Source: Phoronis australis
Taxonomy: Eukaryota > Phoronida > Phoronidae
Direction: 5' to 3'
DNA: 64,000 bases
Assembly (NCBI GenBank): GCA_002633005.1
Contig: NMRA01000068.1
Coordinates: 699,092 to 763,091 of the forward strand
The notes under the pieces are model-generated. The model was not told the origin of the DNA and did not search any database. It saw only the letters and a list, made by a program, of their open reading frames with translations. Below are positions 57,201 to 64,000 of the stretch, one piece after another (within the stretch, counting starts at the first letter, position 1; every line of letters starts with the position of its first letter). The position numbers and the translations under genes were made by a program.

Positions 57201-60200
57201 TCAGAACATCTCAGAAATGCCTGATCCAATTCGAACGACACTTTCAAATACGATGCTTTATGAACAGTTCAAAAATGGCTAATCTGATTCATAAACCTTA
57301 TATACGGTAAAGTCGCGTGATTTTCGGACACTGAAAATTAATTCCAACAGAAAAAAATCATTCTTGGACGAATCTCGCGAAATATCATTTTGTGGTGTCC
57401 GAATTTGGCGGACCTCCAAATTTGGGTTTCCACTAGTGTCCGAATTTCGTGGGTGTACATNTACTGTCTCAAAAGGTTCAAAGTACTGCAGTTTTACAGT
57501 AACAGAAACCTACCTTCTTAGATACATCGTTGCTGTTTTCCTGGAAATGCATAATGGCGTCCGAAATCTTCAAGTCAATTGGGTCCACTACAGACTCTAT
57601 GTTGAAGGGGCCTTCAAGTCTTTCTGCCACCATCATCAACGATTCTGGAAAAACGCAGTTGCAATGTTTAAGGTCAGTTCATTTCTAAATTGCCTACCTT
57701 CAGAACATCTCAGAAATGCCTGATCCAATTCGAACGCCACTTTCAAATACGATGCTTTATGAACAGTTCAAAAATGGCTCATCTGATTCATAAACCTTTT
57801 ATATACTGTGCTGTGAAAATGGGATAAGAAACCGAAGGCAAATTAATTCACTTTTGCATGAGGGACTGTCTAACATAAGACTTACTTGTCTGAATGATTT
57901 CTATGGAAAAATGTTAAGCTGTGTCAAACAAAAACTTGGAAAATGTAACAAAGTTTTTGAGATTTTATTTTAAACATTTGTATCAAACAAAATTGCTTAT
58001 ATTATTGACACCATTGTTTTGCTGTGATTATACCTTTCTGTTTTGTTAAAGTTTACAAAAAAGACATGGTCATGTGACCAATCAATGGCAGATTGGTACA
58101 GTTACTAATCACTAATCACGCTTTTTACTTTCAGAATATACATCTCATGAGTTATATTCTATAGTTTTGCAGATATTATTTCGCAGAATCCAAAGACTTG
58201 TTGATCGTGTCATGCTATGATTCAATCAATCACTGTTTATAGTGATTACAAATGGAAAAGAATGGGTTTGAAGTGGAAATAAAATCAATTCAATTCCTGA
58301 ACTCACAGGAAGTCAGTAGTCTTCAAGCTGGAATGGTGAAATGTGTCTGAAAAAGGTGAATGATTTTAATTGTTTGAAGGAAATCCTTCTTCATGAAGGC
58401 ATTTACAACATTATATCAATGCAGACACAGTACATGTTTTTACGTGATCAGATAATGTCATTTGTTTTACATTTTCGTTAATCTCAAATTGAAGTTATTT
58501 TGGCTCAGATGCCAACTGAAATATATGAAAACTTCATGAGGAGCAACAGTAGGGGAAATTGATGTGAGAACTTAGAACTGAGGTCGATAACCAAGCATCC
58601 ACGATGTTGTCACCAACTTATTGCCACAAAGGTCAACATATCAACAGTGAGGACAAACACTGCCAATGACAACAAAGTGTCTGTCAAGGACAGTGACGCT
58701 GCCCACACTGAAGACAACAATGAATGACACTATAATGTCTCCAAGTCTTTTTACAAGTAGTTTTAAATTACATCATCACCTAATTTTGTAATTCTGCTTA
58801 TCTATAACATTGTATTTTTTCTCTGGTGGCTCCGTGGTCAGGGGACCCTTTGGGTTCTTCTATAAGGGTTAATTTGTATTAATTGTATTTTTGTCTTAAA
58901 ATAAAGTGTATTACTACCGTACTACTACTACTACAACTACGTCACAGCAAAAAAGATAACTGATGTTTGTCTGGCACTGCAACACTACACTGTCTTGGTG
59001 GGTCAGCAAATCAATATCTCAACAGAATGGAGGCTTTGCATCAGCCTATGGGATTTTTTATGCTCTTCATTTATTTGCTGAACACTTCAGTCCCAGTGGC
59101 TAACATACCGTTTTTTAAAAGTATGACGTGATTGTCGACATTTTGTTTTATTTTGAGAGCAGACGAATTGGTTCATTGTAGTTCTTCAATCATCTGCTAA
59201 GTGTTAGAGAGGCAGCTTGTAGGCTGTTCTTTACTGTGGGATGCCTCCTCCTCAGTGACCTCGGTAGCAAAATCAGAGGGTGCAACAAGCACTTGCAGGA
59301 AGTTCCAAAGCTTTAGAATGTGAAGGTGAAAGTCGGCCAATACAAAGCAAAGGAAATTAGTTGCCGCCGAGCTGGTTAATCATTCAAATACATAAACATG
59401 CAATTCAAAAGCTGCGACCAAATTGGAGGCCAGTAGAAATCATGTTCTGCAATCACCAGCAGCGACATACTTTTGTATTTAACAGCAAATCCATTTTAGG
59501 CACATGGCTACCTATGGGTCGCAAATTTATGCCGTGTCAGAGCATAAAGTGGATGTGAGCTTGAATATTGCCTTCTGGGCAATTGGTAACATGTATGGGA
59601 CTAGCTTTACACCGCATGAGACATGGTGAAATATTCATAACAGCACCAGTCTATCGGTTTATTTTTCAGTTACGTCCCCTGACATTCTAATTCGTTATAA
59701 TTGTTGGTCCCAGTGTATTTCTAACAACAGCATGCCAAAGTGGCCATATGCGCAGTGATACATGTTGTAAATGTCTGTGTGCCTCCATTGTCTGCTGACA
59801 CCATTGTCAATGACAACAGGACTGACAATGCCGGAGATGACGATGATCACAGATGTACAATACACAGCTGGAAATTCATGCAAATGCACATCATTATGCA
59901 TTCCGTGAAAGAAAATAAGCTCTGCACTAAACACTTGAAATTGATCGCAAATTTTTACAAACTAGTATCAGAAGTAGTTTTTAGACTTGGCGCTGGAAAC
60001 CATGTTCAGCGAATGAATTGAGCTGCTATGACAAGCCAAACTGTAGAACCAAGACTCAAGCAATTACAGTCTGTCAGTTCTTACAAAACCACTAATTTCA
60101 CTGATACCTTATTTAGGCTGAAATTTGGATTTACTTTGAATCAATTCAGCCCGACTGGCTTACGTCGCTTCGTCGTTCTGTCTACACTACAAGGAACAAA

Positions 60201-61435
60201 TCACTCTAGACCCAGTTCTGTTTACTGGAAGTGTCCCATGCATGTGATCACATTCCAGTCACAAACCTCCTATGGCAAGTGGCAAGCATTTGATATTGCT
60301 TTACCGTGTTTACTTTTTTTTAAAGTTTTTATTTTGGGGGGAATGCCATGACAGTACGATAGAAAGAGGGACTAAATTTTTGCAGCAGTGACGGGAGAGA
60401 ACGAAGGTAGATGCAGAAACCCAGGCCAGCACATGCACACCTCAGTACCACCTGTGTTGAACCGATTCGATTGTGCAAGGCAGAAATCTAACATTCTTAT
60501 CCATGAAACTGGCATGTCATTCATATAATTGTAAAACGATTCACTCACTTCATGAATCTAACTCATAAAATCTTTCACGAAATCCCATAATTGATCAGTC
60601 ATCCCTGAGATATGATGTTCTTTCTTTATCCATAATTGAATTTCTCTATGGTCTCCCATAACCTTACACTAGTTTTGCATGCTCATTGTCATGTAATGAA
60701 ATACAGGAGTTAAATAACAGTTGCATGGCAATACATTTATAATCTAACTCTGATTAACATGCAATTATTAAATATTCAATTGGCCTCATGGTCTTGTGCA
60801 CAACAACAAGACAATGTGTTAGTTGTGGTACTGGTCAACAGAATCCTATGTGGCCACATTAGCCTTAAGTGTTGGGTGCAGAAGGTTTTTTATTTGAGTG
60901 ACTAATGGTTGACCAGGTCATTAAAACAGTCTAACCTTCAGGCAATGATTCACCTATAAGGGAATTCCAAACAACTTTCTTTTTAGAAACACAACCCTGG
61001 CCAAGCTAAGGAATTATAAAGGTCAAATGTATCATGAAAAAATCAATCTCAAAATTCTAGATGTAAGATATTGTCAAAATTATTCTTCCTGAAGGTGCTC
61101 CCAACTTTTCAAAAATATTGTGATACCAATATACTAGACAGCGCTCACTGTCACTGTTTTGAACATAATTAATTTCTTAGTGACTTTAAATCTGCACATC
61201 ATATTTTCTCAATCCCTGGAAAGTTTCAGCCAAAGGAAGCATTTCTAGTACAGACTGGAGATTACATACTTATGTAGCCATCCCAGGCTTCACTGAGGTC
61301 AGTGAGTTGCGCCAGACAGCCCTTCATCACATTGAGGCACAGATTGGGACAGGGCTTGGTTTTAGGCAGACCGCTGCAGAAAGGACAATACATCATCTTC
61401 ATCACAGCCTTCTCACACAATTGACTGGGTCCCAG
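50930..61435 (-). CDS. Glypican (class 4/6), C-terminal five exons, N-terminus beyond right edge
   Basis: Glypicans are GPI-anchored heparan sulfate proteoglycans that tune Wnt, Hedgehog, BMP and FGF signalling at the cell surface. Minus-strand exons 61270-61435, 57514-57644 (or its duplicate 57015-57145), 55153-55451, 52884-53056 and 50930-51264 total 1104 nt, in phase, for 367 residues plus stop. Seen in order: [18 protein letters not shown] and [43 protein letters not shown] with a basic convertase-like site; [30 protein letters not shown]; then Ser-Gly repeats and a hydrophobic GPI-signal tail. The [11 protein letters not shown] block points to the GPC4/6/1/2 (Dally-like) class. The signal peptide and first core exons are outside the window. 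Confidence 0.93.
51535..51990 (+). repeat. Diverged dispersed repeat, two units
   Basis: Two related units carry GATTGGTGCTGGTGCATGCC / GACTGGTGCCGGCATATTC / AACTGGTGCTGGCGCATCCC, then ACCTCTATACCAAATTTCAT and CAAGCAATTGTTGAGATAGT with GACAGGCGGACCGACC at the end. Organisation resembles the CTCF-like family but lacks its CCACTAGG core. Glypican intron. Confidence 0.5.
52884..53056 (-). CDS. Glypican exon: conserved NNPEV block
   Basis: The acceptor is tttctgttttgcag|CTACAC and the donor TATGATG|gtaagg. It encodes [20 protein letters not shown] and VDTSHKD, then [20 protein letters not shown]. This matches the NNPEVxVDTS and MTSKxKNAYxGxDV blocks at the C-terminal end of the glypican core. 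Confidence 0.92.
53490..54865 (+). repeat. CTCF-like tandem repeat array, second location
   Basis: Core copies GCCACTAGGGGTAC (about 53665), GCCACTGGGTGGTGC (53900), ACCACTAAGTGGCAC (54110), GCCACTAAGGAGCAT (54243), CTACTGGGAGGTGCC (54390), GCCACTAGGTGGCGC (54548) and ACCACTAGGGGCAC (54690) are spaced about 130-235 bp. Intervening blocks TTTTATGAAAATCCATTGAG and GATACAGCCATGGGCGC match those at 12100-12900. It ends near GGACGGACACCAGACCGAGA. Glypican intron. Confidence 0.7.
55153..55451 (-). CDS. Glypican exon: convertase site and core
   Basis: The acceptor is catctatttccag|ATATTC and the donor ACACCAG|gtgaga. It starts [20 protein letters not shown], where MRKRR is a plausible proprotein-convertase site at the usual glypican position. 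Then [35 protein letters not shown] and KNCWNGTDD follow the family pattern up to CWNG. Enters at phase 0, leaves at phase 2. Confidence 0.93.
56963..57303. repeat. Duplicated segment, first copy (contains glypican exon)
   Basis: Matches 57462-57803 at an offset of 499 bp with only a few differences (GACACT/GCCACT, GGCTAA/GGCTCA, extra TT near the end). The second copy begins right after the single N at 57461. Intron and exon are copied together. Confidence 0.88.
57015..57145 (-). CDS. Glypican exon, duplicate copy A (probable second allele)
   Basis: Identical in reading to 57514-57644: [20 protein letters not shown] and [20 protein letters not shown]. Both copies have intact splice sites (ttttccag acceptor, AAGAAG|gtaggt donor). 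Including both would repeat 43 residues that occur once in every glypican, so only one should be used in the model. Confidence 0.8.
57304..57460. mobile_element. Allele-specific insertion end (GGTAAAGTCGCG terminus)
   Basis: After TTATATA the first allele copy departs from the second with CGGTAAAGTCGCGTGATTTT and CGGAC. The same terminus appears inverted at about 1267-1291. This suggests the end of a TA-targeted non-autonomous DNA transposon present on one allele only. The rest is cut off by the N at 57461. Confidence 0.5.
57514..57644 (-). CDS. Glypican exon, copy B
   Basis: The acceptor is cgtttttccag|AATCG and the donor AAGAAG|gtaggt, 43 codons plus two bases finishing the Lys codon begun in the exon at 61270-61435. 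It encodes the signature [20 protein letters not shown]. Phase fits both neighbours. Confidence 0.9.
58560..58940 (+). mobile_element. Candidate retroposon 3' end with ACT-repeat tail
   Basis: Ends CTCCGTGGTCAGGGGACCCT, then AAAATAAAGTGTATTACTAC and a (TACTAC)n tail at about 58915-58935. An AATAAA followed by a simple-repeat tail is typical of LINE or SINE 3' ends. No clear reverse transcriptase frame is present. Glypican intron. Confidence 0.4.
61270..61435 (-). CDS. Glypican exon: cysteine-rich core
   Basis: The acceptor is ttctatttcag|CTGGGA and the donor CATAA|gtatgt. It encodes [20 protein letters not shown], then [20 protein letters not shown] and [15 protein letters not shown]. The cysteine pattern and NVMKGCLA are diagnostic for glypicans. 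The upstream exon was not found in 61436-64000. Confidence 0.94.
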
Positions 61436-64000
61436 CTGAAATAGAACAAATGAATAAGAACTTAACATTTTTCACAATCATTAATTAGCAGCATTCCTCA
61501 TGTTGGACTCAGTAGATCAACTCTGTTTACAGAAAGTACAACCATTCTGAACTGTATAAACAATAATTGTCAAACTGCAAAAGAGTCCCTGTATGTGAAA
61601 TTCAAATAAAATGAAATATTCTGTGAACATGAAATGTCACAAAAACCAATCTTACTACTACAGACTTTCACCCTTGTGTTGATCTATGTTTGAAATGACA
61701 TTATTTGTCATTTTATGCTTGTTATTCAATTTAGAACAAGTAAATTCAGGTTTTTCTGTCACATTTCATGCATCTAAGACTAGCAAGAATGAGCTCCACC
61801 ACCTTTATTAGCATTGCAATTTTTATGGATATTGTCTTACAGAAAGTTCTTTTGTCATTTAAGCGACGATTCAAAAAACTAAAAAATTTCACGTCTATTG
61901 TCATGCATTCTTTAATATTTGCACATTCCAATGCACAGCAAAAATGCTTACTTATCACCTGAAAGCATCTTATTTTGTAAGTACCCAACACCTTTTAGCG
62001 TCTCATTCTTTATTTCTGGAGAACTCAGAGTCATTTTACATCATTTCCCAACTTGAGAATGTCACTTGACATTATTTGCTTAGATTTAGCATGACATAAA
62101 AATATTTTTCCTCAAGAAATCCACATTCTGAGTCTACATCAATGAGTTAAATGTTGTGTACTCCTTAGACCAAGAGTTAGCCCCAAATACCCGTCTCATG
62201 CCCTAATATTACAACCCTATTTTAGAACTACTGACTAAAGTTTTCCCATTACAGGGCCATGAATGACACTGAACTACAAAAACCACATTCACGGATGGTA
62301 GATGCTAGTGCCACCTATTGTTGGCAGCTGTCACCAACCATTTACCATTCAGTTGCAATTCAATGCTTAGTGGACAAAAAGTACAACCATGTTCTGTAAC
62401 AAAGGAAATTCAAAGACTAGGGAACTTTCCTGTGAATTTTCTCAAGCTGACTTGAATGTTCACTTGAACTTTGCCATTAATTTGACAAAGCATCAATATG
62501 CCCACAAAAAATTCAGGTGGAGTTGAGCACAGAACATTCCCCTGCATGCATGCGTAAAAATCACAAAACTCATTAAGAAAATACTTCGGTCAAAATGCAC
62601 AGTGGCAACATTATGCACTATGGCACTTAGTTAGGGCAATTTTTAAAAAGTTTGGTCGAGATCTTTTGAGTAGTGCACAGGAGGACACAGACTATGCTCC
62701 AACATGCAACATTACAACATTATGTACGTAGCCCTAGTTTGATTTATCCGTCACTTCAGAATGATATACATGTGAAAAAATCCAATTTTTCATGCTCACT
62801 TTTTTCTGAATCTCTTGTTTAGTGACTCTTCACCTGCTTCAACATTTTCGTTCCGTTGACAAATATGTTATAGTGCAAAACAAATTCTCTTATGGTGCAA
62901 CTTGCTAACATCTGTGTTGATCCTGTGATTAGACTATTGATCAATTCCCTGAGAGAAATCTGATAGACACTTGACACCAACTAGGCAAGGCCACAAGATT
63001 TCAGGCATTACAGGCTGATGACTTAAGTAAACACTGGCCTATAGTAAGCATCCCTTTCCCATGGTTACCATGGAAACAGTAGGAGACATAAGTCCCAATA
63101 CAAACAATACTGAGCCAAAACACAACAGCATCAATGAAATGCACAGGACTTGGAATGACCAATGACAAAAAAGAGCAAAATTTTCCAGGAGATGTATCAT
63201 TCCACAAATAAATTGGCTTGTATGATAACGATATTTTTTTGAGTTGTAAAATTTCTGAAATACACATTTTTGCATGAATAAAGTCAAAATAATGACAAAA
63301 ATAAGCGAAAACGGAGGAAACTGGGTATCAAATAAGAAATCGTTACCAAAAAAGAGGAAATCCCATAAAAGAGGAAAATTCCAAGTACTGAATACAGATG
63401 ACTCTGATGTGATATTTGGTAGTGTAGTCCTGATTTTAGCAGCACTATGTCAAACTGCCATTCACTGCTAGCAGTTTTCAGTTGATTTCATACATTTTAA
63501 GACATATAACGATAGAATATGAAGACCTGTGTTACTTGGGTCAGAACTCAATATGAGAAATAGATATTGGAATTCCACTTGTCAGTCAATTAGAAACTTG
63601 TGTTTGCCCACTTGAGCACATGCTGAAAGAATCCATGCATCATCAGATTTGGCAAACACCAGCTCATCAACTGTGACCTCAGATTGACTGGCTGCACTCA
63701 AATTTTAGTTGGTCAACTAGTCAAACCTCAAGTTTCAAGATTTTACAGCACTTTTTGTGTTTTGCAATACACTTTCCCCGTAAAATAATATTTTAGACTC
63801 TTGGTGAAATAAGGTTACATGGATCGACGAGCAATGAAACAACGATGTGTATCTAATCGGAATCATGAAAGTCTTATTTATTATAACTGGACAATTATAG
63901 CTTCAATTATTTTCCATGATGTCACACAAAACTCAATGAGAAATCATTATTTGGAATATGATAATGACCTTGCTAACAGTGGAGCAAAGGTCGGGTGATC
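61436..64000. other. Glypican upstream intron, no exon found
   Basis: AT-rich noncoding sequence. The preceding glypican core exon should encode a GREVxxRV-like helix, and I could not find it here on the minus strand. Open frames near 63001-63470 show no domain. The N-terminal exons are probably beyond the right edge. Confidence 0.6.

Noticed and set aside
57364-57723. Plus-strand open frame across the N at 57461
   Set aside because: It is the antisense of the glypican exon copy B joined through an N, so it is not a real gene.
63001-63471. Open frames near the right edge as possible upstream glypican exons
   Set aside because: No glypican cysteine pattern or core motif is present, and no splice phase fits the exon at 61435.
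1-64000. CRISPR arrays, operons, tRNA or rRNA genes
   Set aside because: The window is clearly animal nuclear DNA. I saw no spacer-repeat array, no rRNA blocks and no convincing tRNA cloverleaf by eye. A tRNAscan run would be needed to exclude tRNA pseudogenes.

Overview
This window is nuclear DNA from an intron-rich invertebrate animal. Exons are short, have GT-AG boundaries and agree in phase, and they sit in AT-rich introns full of repeats. Three ordinary animal genes can be reconstructed. The repeats, the Copia-like and Penelope-like retroelement remnants and the apparent heterozygosity suggest a marine invertebrate, but I cannot fix the phylum from sequence alone. There is one 77-base gap (21173-21249) and two single-N joins (25221, 57461). 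Around each single N the sequence is duplicated in a way best explained by two alleles placed in tandem.

Left part (1-17782, minus strand): the 5' part of an MGAT4-type N-acetylglucosaminyltransferase gene. Three exons (17692-17782, 14337-14484, 3310-3470) encode the cytoplasmic tail, signal anchor, coiled-coil stem and the start of the luminal domain. The catalytic exons lie beyond the left edge. Its 10.9-kb intron 2 holds inverted-repeat elements and a long degenerate tandem array with a CTCF-like core.

Middle (18507-43880, plus strand): a complete RECQL5 (RecQ5) DNA helicase gene. Eleven exons give a 1361-codon reading frame that is in frame from ATG to stop. It has all helicase motifs, a four-cysteine zinc site, a KIX-like RNA polymerase II-binding region, a C-terminal SRI-like domain, and a very long exon 9 with a candidate SUMO-interacting motif and a candidate RAD51-binding motif. 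RECQL5 and MGAT4 are head to head, with 724 bp between start codons. RECQL5 introns carry a foldback element, a Copia-type gag remnant, two GIY-YIG (Penelope-type) remnants, a LINE 3' end interrupted by a hairpin element, and a 27-unit minisatellite.

Right part (about 44700-64000, minus strand): the C-terminal five coding exons of a glypican (class 4/6), including the cysteine-rich core, a basic convertase-like site, Ser-Gly glycosaminoglycan attachment repeats and a GPI signal. It converges on RECQL5. Its N-terminal exons lie beyond the right edge. One exon appears twice, flanking the N at 57461; only one copy is expected in the real gene.

The three genes do unrelated jobs (Golgi N-glycan branching, genome maintenance during transcription and replication, cell-surface heparan sulfate signalling). 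I found no convincing novel multi-gene system. The most interesting signals are the two apparent structural variants preserved at the assembly joins, the tandem family with a CTCF-like core, and the RECQL5 linker motifs.
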